Of a DNA stretch of 64,000 nucleotides, positions 51,514 through 59,767 are shown one piece after another. The stretch is from an uncultured Vampirovibrio sp. (lineage in GTDB: Bacteria > Cyanobacteriota > Vampirovibrionia > Gastranaerophilales > Gastranaerophilaceae): contig CAJTXT010000001.1 of assembly GCA_910583875.1 (NCBI GenBank), positions 124,001 to 188,000 of the forward strand. The letters run 5' to 3'. The notes beneath the pieces were generated by a model, which was not told where the DNA came from, searched no databases, and was given only the letters and a program-made list of their open reading frames with translations. Position 1 is the first letter of the stretch. Every line of letters begins with the position of its first letter. A program made the position numbers and the translations under genes.

Positions 51514-53112
51514 TTAAACACCAGCTTTAACTCTAGGTCCTGCATTTACAATTTCAGATGGCATATTTGGATATTTAGCAGCAAAGTTATCAGCAAACAT
51601 TTGAGCTAATTTATTAGCTTGTTCATCATAAGCTGCTTTATCAGCCCACATACCACGAGCATCTAACATTTCATCTGGAACATTCGGACAAGATGTTGGG
51701 TAATCAACATTGAATACATCATGATGTTTAAATTCAACATTATCAAATGTACCGTTTAATGCAGCAGTAACCATTGCACGAGTGTATGAAAGTTTCATAC
51801 GTTTAGCACCTGCAGCAGCACTTCCGCCAGCCCAACCTGTGTTTACTAAGTAAACTTTAGTACCATATTGGTCTAATTTATCACCTAACATTTTAGCATA
51901 TACTGAAGCATCCATTGGCATAAATGGTTCACCAAATAATGTAGAGAATGTAGGTTGAGGTTCTGTAATTCCTCTTTCAGTACCAGCTAATTTAGAAGTG
52001 AAACCAGTTACAAAGTGGTACATAGCAGCGTTTTTGTCTAATCTTGAGATTGGAGGTAATACACCGAATGCATCAGCTGTTAAGAAGATAACAACTTTTG
52101 GAATACCACCCATAGATGGAATTTGAGCATTATTAATATAATCAATTGGGTAACCAACACGAGTATTTTCTGTTAATGAACCATCGTTGAAATCAAATTC
52201 ACGAGTTTCATCATTCATAACAACGTTTTCAACTAATGAACCAAATTTGATAGCATTGTAGATATCAGGTTCATGTTCAGGATCAAGATTAATACATTTT
52301 GCATAGCATCCGCCTTCAAAGTTGAATACGCCATCTGGAGACCAACCGTGTTCATCGTCACCGATTAATTTACGATTTGGGTCAGCTGATAAAGTTGTTT
52401 TACCAGTTCCTGATAAACCGAAGAATACAGCTGTTTCGCCAGTTGCTGGATCCATGTTAGCAGAGCAGTGCATTGGAAGAACATTTTTCTTGGTCATTAC
52501 ATAGTTCATAGTAGCGAATACAGATTTTTTAATTTCACCTGCATATTGAGAACCGCAAATAATAATAGTATGAGCTTCATAGTCAATAGCAATGCAAGCT
52601 TCTGAATTTACACCATCAACTTCAGGATCACATTTAAATCCTGGAGCACAAAGGATAGTATAATCAGCTTCACCATAGTTAGCTAATTCTTCAGCTGTTG
52701 GTCTAATCAATAATTCGTGAATAAACATATTTTGGCTTGCAAGTTCATTAATAACTCTGAATTTTTGAGTATATTTTTTATCAGCACCAGCAAAACCATC
52801 AAAGATAAATATTTCTCTGTTTTGTAAGTAAGCTGCAATTTTACCTTTAATTGCATCAAATTTTTCTCTTGAGATAGGACGATTTACTTTACCCCAAGCG
52901 ATTTCGTTGTGAACACCGTCAGTATCAACGATGAATTTATCTTTAGGAGAACGACCAGTATATTTACCAGTAGTTACAACTAAAGCACCAGTATTTGATA
53001 ATTTACCTTCACCTAAACGAAGTGCTGCTTCTGTTAATTGAGCAGGAGTTAAGTTACGATAAACTGCTTTTGGACCTATAATTCCAAATTTTTCAATTCC
53101 ATAAGTTTCCAT
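51514..53112 (-). CDS. pckA: Phosphoenolpyruvate carboxykinase (ATP)
   Basis: A 532-residue ATP-type PEPCK. Motifs: RSPKDKFIVD near the N-terminus, HCSANMDPATGETAVFFGLS, P-loop GLSGTGKTTLSADPNRKLIG, DDEHGWSPDGVFNFEGGCYA (metal and substrate residues) and the adenine-binding ENTRVGYPIDYINNAQIPS. It interconverts oxaloacetate and PEP with ATP/ADP. As the last gene of an operon with the Na+-pumping oxaloacetate decarboxylase, it may run in the carboxylating, ATP-forming direction; that direction is inference. Confidence 0.97.
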   Translation of the reverse strand: METYGIEKFGIIGPKAVYRNLTPAQLTEAALRLGEGKLSNTGALVVTTGKYTGRSPKDKFIVDTDGVHNEIAWGKVNRPISREKFDAIKGKIAAYLQNREIFIFDGFAGADKKYTQKFRVINELASQNMFIHELLIRPTAEELANYGEADYTILCAPGFKCDPEVDGVNSEACIAIDYEAHTIIICGSQYAGEIKKSVFATMNYVMTKKNVLPMHCSANMDPATGETAVFFGLSGTGKTTLSADPNRKLIGDDEHGWSPDGVFNFEGGCYAKCINLDPEHEPDIYNAIKFGSLVENVVMNDETREFDFNDGSLTENTRVGYPIDYINNAQIPSMGGIPKVVIFLTADAFGVLPPISRLDKNAAMYHFVTGFTSKLAGTERGITEPQPTFSTLFGEPFMPMDASVYAKMLGDKLDQYGTKVYLVNTGWAGGSAAAGAKRMKLSYTRAMVTAALNGTFDNVEFKHHDVFNVDYPTSCPNVPDEMLDARGMWADKAAYDEQANKLAQMFADNFAAKYPNMPSEIVNAGPRVKAGV

Positions 53113-53156
53113 GTTTAATAACCTCCTTATATATTAATATTATATCTAAAACATAA

Positions 53157-54344
53157 TTAGTGTGGAATTAAAGAAAGAAGTACGCCTGCTGCAACTGCAC
53201 TACCGATAACACCTGCAACATTTGGACCCATAGCGTGCATTAATAAGAAGTTTTGAGGATTTTCTTCCAAACCAACTTTATTAGCTACACGAGCCGCCAT
53301 TGGAACAGCAGATACACCAGCTGAACCAATTAACGGATTAATTTTTTCTTTTAAGAATAAATTCATTATTTTAGCCATAATCAAACCAGCTGCAGTAGCA
53401 AGTGAGAATGCTAAAATACCTAACAATAGAATTTTTAAAGTTTCTACAGTTAAGAAGTGGTCAGCTTGTAATTTAGAACCAACAGTTAAACCTAAGAAGA
53501 TAGTAACAATGTTGATTAAAGCATTTTGCATTGTATCTGATAATCTGTCTACAACGCCGCATTCTTTACATAAATTACCGAAAGTTAAAGCACCAACTAA
53601 CGGACAAGCTGAAGGTAAGAAGATTAAGCAAAGAACAAGTACAACTATAGGGAAAACTATTTTTTCTCTTTTTGAAACTTCTCTAAGTTGAGTCATTTTA
53701 ATTTGACGTTCTTCTTTTGTTGTTAATAATCTCATAATTGGCGGTTGAATTACAGGAACTAAAGCCATATAAGAATATGCTGCAACTGCAATTGAACCTA
53801 ATAAGTCTTTATTTAATTTTGTTGTTACATAGATTGAAGTAGGACCGTCAGCACCGCCAATGATACCGATTGAGCCTGCTGATTGAAGATCGAATCCTAA
53901 AACAATAGCTAAAAGTAACGCACCAAATATACCAAATTGAGCAGCCCCACCTAATAATAATGTTTTAGGGTTTGCGATTAAAGGACCAAAGTCAGTCATC
54001 GCACCAACGCCCATAAATATTATAAGAGGGAATAAGCCTTTATCAATACCAGCGGCAAAGATAATACCTAAGAATCCGTTAGGACCTGCAATTTCTTCAC
54101 CTAAAGGCATAGGAATATTTGAAAGCAAACCGCCAAATGCGATAGGCACTAATAATAACGGTTCAAATTGTTTTTTAATACCAAGCCACAATAAGAAGCA
54201 GCAAACAAGAATCATAATTGGCTGACCAAAATGAGTTAAGAATTGTTCAACGCATGTTCCATCTACTTGATTTGTAGCGGTTTGAATGAAATTATAAATA
54301 CCTGTTGAGTACCATAATTCATTTAATCCATCCATTAATTGCAT
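53157..54344 (-). CDS. oadB: Na+-pumping decarboxylase beta subunit
   Basis: A 395-residue polytopic membrane protein coupling carboxybiotin decarboxylation to Na+ export. Diagnostic segments: GVGAMTDFGPLIANPKTLLL (the Na+/carboxybiotin Asp), GIIGGADGPTSIYVTTKL, YSYMALVPVIQPPIMRLLTT, and the C-terminal GSAGVSAVPMAARVANKVGL, HAMGPNVAGVIGSAVAAGVL. Length and topology are typical. Substrate (oxaloacetate versus methylmalonyl-CoA or glutaconyl-CoA) is set by the alpha subunit next door. Confidence 0.95.
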   Translation of the reverse strand: MQLMDGLNELWYSTGIYNFIQTATNQVDGTCVEQFLTHFGQPIMILVCCFLLWLGIKKQFEPLLLVPIAFGGLLSNIPMPLGEEIAGPNGFLGIIFAAGIDKGLFPLIIFMGVGAMTDFGPLIANPKTLLLGGAAQFGIFGALLLAIVLGFDLQSAGSIGIIGGADGPTSIYVTTKLNKDLLGSIAVAAYSYMALVPVIQPPIMRLLTTKEERQIKMTQLREVSKREKIVFPIVVLVLCLIFLPSACPLVGALTFGNLCKECGVVDRLSDTMQNALINIVTIFLGLTVGSKLQADHFLTVETLKILLLGILAFSLATAAGLIMAKIMNLFLKEKINPLIGSAGVSAVPMAARVANKVGLEENPQNFLLMHAMGPNVAGVIGSAVAAGVLLSLIPH

Positions 54345-54354
54345 TTCTGTCCTC

Positions 54355-56169
54355 CTAACCTATTGTTGCCATTACTTGACCTGAAGCAACTTTATCGCCT
54401 TGAGAAACAGATAAAGAATTAATAGTACCAGCTACAGGAGCTTTAATAGGTGTTTCCATTTTCATAGCTTCGATAACTAAGATTTCTTCATTTTCTTCAA
54501 CGCTGTCACCAACAGATTTAAGAACTCTTAAAACAGCACCCGGCATTGGAGCTTTAACTTCTGTACCTTCACCGGAAGCAGCAGAAGCAGGCGCTGCATC
54601 AATACCATCTTTAACGTCAACATTATATTCTTTGCCATTAACAACAGCTTTACCGTTTTCAAGTTTAACAGCATATTTTTTACCGTTAACAGTAACTGTA
54701 CATCCTTCAGAAGCTGAACAAGAAGCTGTTGCAGCTGCTTTTTGTTGATTTGCAGATTTATCAACAGAAACTTGACCTTTGCCTAATAAGAAGTCAATAC
54801 CTTTGTCTACGTTACCATCTTTACAAGCAGCAGCTATGAATAAGTTTTCATCAGTTACAGGAAGACCTGCAGCTTTTAATCTTTCTTCAGCAGCTTTAAG
54901 ACCTTTTTCCGGATCTTTTTCATTTAAATCAACAACTTTTTCAGTAGTTGGCTGCATATTTAATTTTTCACTAGCCCATTTAACTAATTCTGGATCCGGT
55001 TCGCAAGGAGTTTTACCAAAATATCCTAATAACATTTTTGCATAACCAGGGTTAGCTTGATCCCAAGGATTTTCAGTAATTGCATTTAAGAATGATTGTT
55101 GCGCATAGAATTGAGAAACAGGAGTTACAGAAGTAGCATAACCGCCTCTTTCAACAACTTCTTTCATATTAGCAATTAATTTAGGGAATTTATCTAACAT
55201 ACCCATATCTTTTAATTGATTAACAGTTGTAGCTGTAGCGCCGCCAGGTAATGGAGCTTGGATTAAGATTGGATTAACAGCTAAAGAAATAGGAGAGATT
55301 GGATAATCTTTCATACATTCTTTAAAGATTTCTTCTGTTTCCATAACTTTCTTAATATCTAAGCCTAAATCGTATTCAGTACCTTTTAATGCGTGCCACA
55401 TTGAAATGATATCAGGTTGACCTGTACCACCAGAAACAGGCTTCATAGCTAAGTCAATACCATCAGCACCGCCATCTAAAGCAGCTAAGTATGCAGCTAA
55501 ACCTGTACCAGCTGTTTCATGAGAATGGAATCTGATATGAGCATCTTGACCTAAGATTTCTCTAGCCATTTTAACTGTTTCATAAACTTTTCTTGGATTT
55601 GAAGTACCAGATGCATCTTTAAATGCTAAGCTGTCAAAAGGAATACCAGCATCTAAAATATTTCTTAAAACTCTTTCATAGAAAGCAACATCATGAGCAC
55701 CTTCACAACCATAAGGAAGTTCCATCATAGTGATTGTAACTTCGTGGTTTAAACCGTGTTTTTTAATGCTGTTAGCTGAATCAATTAAGTTGTTAACATC
55801 ATTTAAAGCATCAAAGTTTCTAATAACGTTTACGCCGTGTTTAGCAAACATTTTTGCGTGTAAGTCAATAACATCACGCGGTTGAGAATTTAAGCCTACA
55901 ACGTTAACACCACGAGCTAATGATTGTAATGTAACATCAGGACCAACAGCAGCTCTGATTTTGTCCATTGTTTCAAAAGCATTTTCATTACAGAAAAATA
56001 TAGGAGCTTGGAATCTAGCACCGCCTGCAGTTTCAAAATGTCTAATACCTGCATTAACAGCAGCTTGAAGTGCAGGAATAAAGTCATCTACTAAAACTTT
56101 AGCCCCATAAATTGACTGGAAGCCATCTCTGAAAGATGTATCCATAACTTTAATTTGTTTTTTTGCCAT
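54355..56169 (-). CDS. oadA: Oxaloacetate decarboxylase alpha subunit (carboxyltransferase plus biotin carrier)
   Basis: A 604-residue protein. The DRE-TIM carboxyltransferase domain (1 to about 300) starts VMDTSFRDGFQSI and contains IRHFETAGGARF, LPYGCEGAHDVAFYER, IRFHSHETAGTGLAAYLAAL and MKPVSGGTGQPDIISMW (the biotin-site Lys and metal His pair). The PYC/OADA domain follows. A C-terminal biotinyl domain has Lys570 in EAMKMETP, after a linker rich in Ala. First motif DTSFRDGFQS instead of DTTLRDGHQS is a modest variant. It transfers CO2 from oxaloacetate to biotin, passed to the beta subunit. It could also serve as a pyruvate carboxylase B subunit. Confidence 0.92.
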   Translation of the reverse strand: MAKKQIKVMDTSFRDGFQSIYGAKVLVDDFIPALQAAVNAGIRHFETAGGARFQAPIFFCNENAFETMDKIRAAVGPDVTLQSLARGVNVVGLNSQPRDVIDLHAKMFAKHGVNVIRNFDALNDVNNLIDSANSIKKHGLNHEVTITMMELPYGCEGAHDVAFYERVLRNILDAGIPFDSLAFKDASGTSNPRKVYETVKMAREILGQDAHIRFHSHETAGTGLAAYLAALDGGADGIDLAMKPVSGGTGQPDIISMWHALKGTEYDLGLDIKKVMETEEIFKECMKDYPISPISLAVNPILIQAPLPGGATATTVNQLKDMGMLDKFPKLIANMKEVVERGGYATSVTPVSQFYAQQSFLNAITENPWDQANPGYAKMLLGYFGKTPCEPDPELVKWASEKLNMQPTTEKVVDLNEKDPEKGLKAAEERLKAAGLPVTDENLFIAAACKDGNVDKGIDFLLGKGQVSVDKSANQQKAAATASCSASEGCTVTVNGKKYAVKLENGKAVVNGKEYNVDVKDGIDAAPASAASGEGTEVKAPMPGAVLRVLKSVGDSVEENEEILVIEAMKMETPIKAPVAGTINSLSVSQGDKVASGQVMATIG

Positions 56170-56197
56170 TTTATTTCCCTCTTTGTCTAAAATCTGA

Positions 56198-56416
56198 TTA
56201 TTTTCTTAGTCTTGCAGCTGCGATTGCAATAGCAACTTCAACATCACCGCAAACTGTTTTAACAGCTGTAGTAACAGCTTTAATTTCTTCAGGGAATATT
56301 TTGTTTAAAAATCCAACAACTTTTCCCATAATAGCAACAACAACCCAAAGTATAACTAGGAAACTAAATACAGTTCCCATACCTACAGCCATTGTTGTTA
56401 AACCTTCATTTAACAT
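56198..56416 (-). CDS. oadG: Oxaloacetate decarboxylase gamma subunit-like
   Basis: A 72-residue protein with one N-terminal membrane segment (TMAVGMGTVFSFLVILWVVV) and a short polar tail ending AIAIAAARLRK, the shape of OadG/MmdD subunits that anchor alpha to beta. It lies between birA (7-base overlap) and oadA (28 bases), which supports the call. Confidence 0.8.
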   Translation of the reverse strand: MLNEGLTTMAVGMGTVFSFLVILWVVVAIMGKVVGFLNKIFPEEIKAVTTAVKTVCGDVEVAIAIAAARLRK

Positions 56417-57159
56417 AAAACATCTCCTGTTATTATCTTATATTCATTATTAAATTTATCATTAACAATCAATAATCCATCGTTATCAATTGATTTAGCA
56501 AAATATTGTTTTTTTTCTTCCGCTTCTCGAACAGTAATATTTTGTCCAATAAACGAACATCTTTGAATATATTCATCTTTAATATATTCAAAACCGTTTG
56601 AGACAAAAGCATCATAATTACTAAAAAATTCATCACAGATATTGTGTAAGATTTTTTCTACATCATAGTTTTGTTGATTTAAAACGGAAATAGAAGTAGC
56701 TTTTTGGTCTATCTTTTCAATTGTTTCTTTTGGCAAATTAACATTAAGACCAATTCCTAAAACTATACCGGTTATTTTGTTATTTTCCATAGAAGATTCA
56801 GCTAAAATACCTGATATTTTTGCCCCATTAATTAAAATATCATTAGGCCATTTAATATTTGGAACTAAATTAAATACATTTTCTAAGACTCTGCAAACAG
56901 AAACAGATAAATATTGGGTTAAATTAGGGAAAGGATAAGAACTAACATTTTCAGGTTTAAGAACAATAGACATATATAAATTTTCCGAATTATCACTAAT
57001 CCAATGCCTGTTATAACGACCACGCCCTGACGTTTGATGAGAAGTAAAGATAACAGTTTTGTCATCAAGAAAAGCTATATGCTCAAGTGCATAGCTATTT
57101 GTTGAATGTACTTCTTCCAGTGTTACTATAGTATATTTCGACATGTCCGACTTACCCAT
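56410..57159 (-). CDS. birA: Biotin-protein ligase, group I (no DNA-binding domain)
   Basis: A 249-residue ligase that makes biotinyl-5'-AMP and biotinylates the acceptor Lys. Signature: HSTNSYALEH, TSHQTSGRGRYNRHWISD (GRGRxxRxW loop), LYMSIVLKP, IKWPNDILINGAKISGILAE and GIVLGIGLNVN. There is no N-terminal helix-turn-helix, so it cannot act as the biotin repressor. First gene of the oad-pckA operon; its product modifies OadA, encoded two genes downstream. ATG at 57,159 used; no strong RBS is seen for it, and an ATG five codons further in (57,144) is possible. Confidence 0.9.
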   Translation of the reverse strand: MGKSDMSKYTIVTLEEVHSTNSYALEHIAFLDDKTVIFTSHQTSGRGRYNRHWISDNSENLYMSIVLKPENVSSYPFPNLTQYLSVSVCRVLENVFNLVPNIKWPNDILINGAKISGILAESSMENNKITGIVLGIGLNVNLPKETIEKIDQKATSISVLNQQNYDVEKILHNICDEFFSNYDAFVSNGFEYIKDEYIQRCSFIGQNITVREAEEKKQYFAKSIDNDGLLIVNDKFNNEYKIITGDVLC

Positions 57160-57218
57160 AATCAATTTTATGTTAACACAAACAAAAAGTTTTTAACATT
57201 CAAAAAATTAGAAAATTA

Positions 57219-57632
57219 TTAAATTTTATTTAGAAAAGGCATTAACTTTTCGAACATAAATTTCATCAATAATTTATTATTTATCAATAAATTTTTAGAA
57301 ATACATTCAACATTTAATTCCCTTGCAATGTGTTCAATATTATACATAGCAGAAATAATAACAATAGGAACACTCGAATATTCATATATATTTTTAATAT
57401 TATCAATAAGCCATTCACCTGCAAGCTTTGGCTCGTAATCCATTTCCATTTGTAAATCAGTTAAAATTAAAGCAAAAGGATTTACCGTATTATGCCTTAC
57501 TATACTTAATGCCTCATTTGCAGAATTAGCAAAAGTAATTTCAAATAAATCACCATATAACTGTTGAATTACATCCTTATGAAACAACAGCCAAGACTTT
57601 GTATCATCAACAATTAGAATTCTTTTACTCAT
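57219..57632 (-). CDS. Stand-alone receiver-domain response regulator
   Basis: A 137-residue single receiver: KRILIVDDTKSWLLFH (acidic pair), FALILTDLQMEMDY with the phospho-Asp, PIVIISAMYN (Thr/Ser switch) and, where the conserved Lys should be, CISKNLL. There is no output domain. It resembles CheY/Spo0F-type relays. The ATG at 57,632 lies 6 bases from a good -10 box and no Shine-Dalgarno is present, so the mRNA is probably leaderless. The partner kinase is not adjacent. Confidence 0.8.
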   Translation of the reverse strand: MSKRILIVDDTKSWLLFHKDVIQQLYGDLFEITFANSANEALSIVRHNTVNPFALILTDLQMEMDYEPKLAGEWLIDNIKNIYEYSSVPIVIISAMYNIEHIARELNVECISKNLLINNKLLMKFMFEKLMPFLNKI

Positions 57633-57638
57633 AGGTTT

Positions 57639-57667
57639 ATTATACACAAGTATGATAATTTAAGCAA
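57639..57667 (-). promoter_or_regulatory. Promoter of the leaderless response regulator
   Basis: Minus strand: TTGCTT (57,662-57,667), 17-base spacer, TATAAT (57,639-57,644), then six bases to ATG. The expected start of transcription falls on or next to the A of the ATG. Confidence 0.7.
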
Positions 57668-57748
57668 AAGATTATCAATATGTACCTGTAAATCACTGCC
57701 CGAATAACCATATAATAATAAGAGAATTAAGTTGGAAGAACTACGAAC

Positions 57749-57910
57749 ATGAATATAAGTATTTATTTAAATCAAATAAGAAAAAGAATAAACAGAATTA
57801 ATTCTTATGTTACAAACCCTATAAATTATGAAGGCTTAAATAATCCATTCGCATCTACACTACCCAAAACTTATGTTTGGATTGAAGATGAAAAAATATG
57901 CAAAAACTAA
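57749..57910 (+). CDS. Possible small protein (53 residues)
   Basis: An open frame from ATG 57,749 to TAA 57,910 with GGAAGAA about 8 bases upstream. The translation is basic at the start (MNISIYLNQIRKRINRINSY) and ends LPKTYVWIEDEKICKN. No family recognised. It overlaps the 3' end of the opposite GT2 gene by four bases and fills an otherwise empty 275-base gap. Coding status is uncertain. Confidence 0.35.
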   Translation: MNISIYLNQIRKRINRINSYVTNPINYEGLNNPFASTLPKTYVWIEDEKICKN

Positions 57911-58863
57911 TTAATTCTGTCTTGAATTATATATCTGGGACGTGATTTAACTTCTTGAAATAATTGTCCTAAATATTCACCTATTATACCCGTACATAGA
58001 ATTTGTACACCGCCAATAAAACCTAATGCAACGACAATTGTTGCCCAACCAGGGATTACATTTCCACTAAAGACCTTGGCAATAAAAGCAGAAATACCAA
58101 CCCAAAAACTAATAACAGACATCAATAATCCAATAAAAGAAACTACTCTTAAAGGAACAATACTAAAAGATGTTATACCATTCAAGGCTAATGATAATAA
58201 AGAAAAAGGTGTAAATTTAGTATTTCCTGCTTTTCTTGGTTTTACATCAAAATTAACATAATCTTTATTAAAACCTAAATCATTAAAAATTCCTCTTAAG
58301 AACATATTTGTTTCAGGAAATTTTTTGAGCGTTTCAATAATATTCTTACTTACTAACCTGTAATCAGAATGATTTACTTTAAGTTTTACGCCTAAAATAT
58401 TCATTAATTTATAAAAAACTAAAGCTGTTGATTTTTTGAAAAAATTATCAGTTTTTCTATCATTTCTAATACCAAAAACTATTTGTGCACCATTTTTGTA
58501 TTTATTTACAAATTCTGATATTTTATTCTCATCTTGCTGTAAATCTGCATCTATTGTTATATAACAATCGGCCTCAAATTTTGAAGCTTCAAAAAGTCCT
58601 GCTATTATAGCATTTTGATTTCCGAAATTTCTGCTAAATCTTATGCCCTTTACTTTTAAATTTGTTTCTTTGTTATATTTATCTATTAACTGCCAAGTTT
58701 TATCAATACTTCCATCATCAACACAAAAAATATAACTTTTATCAGAAATTTCATTATTTTTCTGCATTATATTTAAAACTTCTAACAATCTTTGTATTGT
58801 GTCTGAAATACAATCTGCTTCATTATAGCAAGGTATAACAACCGCCAAAACAGGTAAATTCAT
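57907..58863 (-). CDS. Polyprenyl-phosphate glycosyltransferase, GT2 (GtrB/ArnC-like)
   Basis: A 318-residue enzyme with GT-A motifs VVIPCYNEADCISDTIQRLL, FCVDDGSIDKTW, FSRNFGNQNAIIAGLFEA and TIDADLQQ (DxD), plus the R-L-V segment SDYRLVSKNIIETL. Two C-terminal membrane helices (about 235-290) follow. It should move a sugar from a nucleotide donor to undecaprenyl phosphate on the inner face of the membrane. The divergent neighbour is a ChbG/YdjC-type deacetylase, and the GT-C enzyme at 25,800 would be the sort of protein that uses such lipid-linked sugars, though not adjacent. Confidence 0.88.
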   Translation of the reverse strand: MNLPVLAVVIPCYNEADCISDTIQRLLEVLNIMQKNNEISDKSYIFCVDDGSIDKTWQLIDKYNKETNLKVKGIRFSRNFGNQNAIIAGLFEASKFEADCYITIDADLQQDENKISEFVNKYKNGAQIVFGIRNDRKTDNFFKKSTALVFYKLMNILGVKLKVNHSDYRLVSKNIIETLKKFPETNMFLRGIFNDLGFNKDYVNFDVKPRKAGNTKFTPFSLLSLALNGITSFSIVPLRVVSFIGLLMSVISFWVGISAFIAKVFSGNVIPGWATIVVALGFIGGVQILCTGIIGEYLGQLFQEVKSRPRYIIQDRIN

Positions 58864-58930
58864 ATAACAAAACCGCCTTTTATGATATGATTACATAAAA
58901 AAATAATAAATTATATTGGAAATTTATGCA

Positions 58931-59767
58931 ATGAAAAAATTGATAATAAATGCAGATGATTTTGGTGCATCAGAACAAAATAATAAAGCAATTAAACTTG
59001 GTTATGAAGCTGGTATAATAACATCTACAAGTATAATGGCAAACATGCCTGCATTTGATAAGACAATTGAAACACTAGAAGAGATAAAAGACATTGATTT
59101 AGGTTTTCATTTTAATATTATAGAAGGTCCAAGCTTAACAAAATCATCGTTATTATGTAATCAAGACGGATATTTTAACTGTAGTTTTCAAGAATTAATC
59201 ATAAAATCACAAAATAAAAAATGTATATTTCAAATAGAAGAAGAATTTAGAGCTCAAATAGAAAGAATATTACCTATTCACCCTATAACACATATTGATT
59301 CACATGTACATACGCACTCTATTCCTTCTATTTTTAAACTAATAATAAAACTTGCTCAAGAATATAATATTAAATTTGTAAGAACACAAAAAGAAAAACC
59401 ATATATAATATGGGACAAGGCTTTTAATTCAAAACTTCCGGTCAACATATTAAAAAATATACTATTGAACATATATACATCAATTAATATAAAAGAAATA
59501 AAAACTTCGAATATTAAAACAAATGATTATTTTATAGGCGCAATGTATACAGGTAATATGACAAGAGAAACCTTTTTGCAAGGACTAAAAAAAATAAAAA
59601 AAGATGAAACAATAACTGAAATAATATTTCATCCTTATTTAGATGAAAATAAAAATGGAAGCAAATACAATAATTATAAAGAATTTCTTATAACACAAAA
59701 CCCTAAGTTCAAAGAAGAACTTGAAAGCTTAGGGTTTGTTTTAAGTAAATATTTACATCTCGTTTAA
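58931..59767 (+). CDS. ChbG/HpnK-family carbohydrate deacetylase (YdjC-like)
   Basis: A 278-residue metal-dependent deacetylase. LIINADDFGASEQNNKAI carries the Asp-Asp pair, LGFHFNIIEGPSL the first His, and THIDSHVHTHSIPSIFKLI the HxHxH metal residues; EIIFHPYLDEN closes the site. It likely removes an acetyl group from an N-acetylated sugar. ATG at 58,931 is preferred to TTG 58,916. It overlaps the convergent neighbour by 15 bases. Confidence 0.85.
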   Translation: MKKLIINADDFGASEQNNKAIKLGYEAGIITSTSIMANMPAFDKTIETLEEIKDIDLGFHFNIIEGPSLTKSSLLCNQDGYFNCSFQELIIKSQNKKCIFQIEEEFRAQIERILPIHPITHIDSHVHTHSIPSIFKLIIKLAQEYNIKFVRTQKEKPYIIWDKAFNSKLPVNILKNILLNIYTSINIKEIKTSNIKTNDYFIGAMYTGNMTRETFLQGLKKIKKDETITEIIFHPYLDENKNGSKYNNYKEFLITQNPKFKEELESLGFVLSKYLHLV

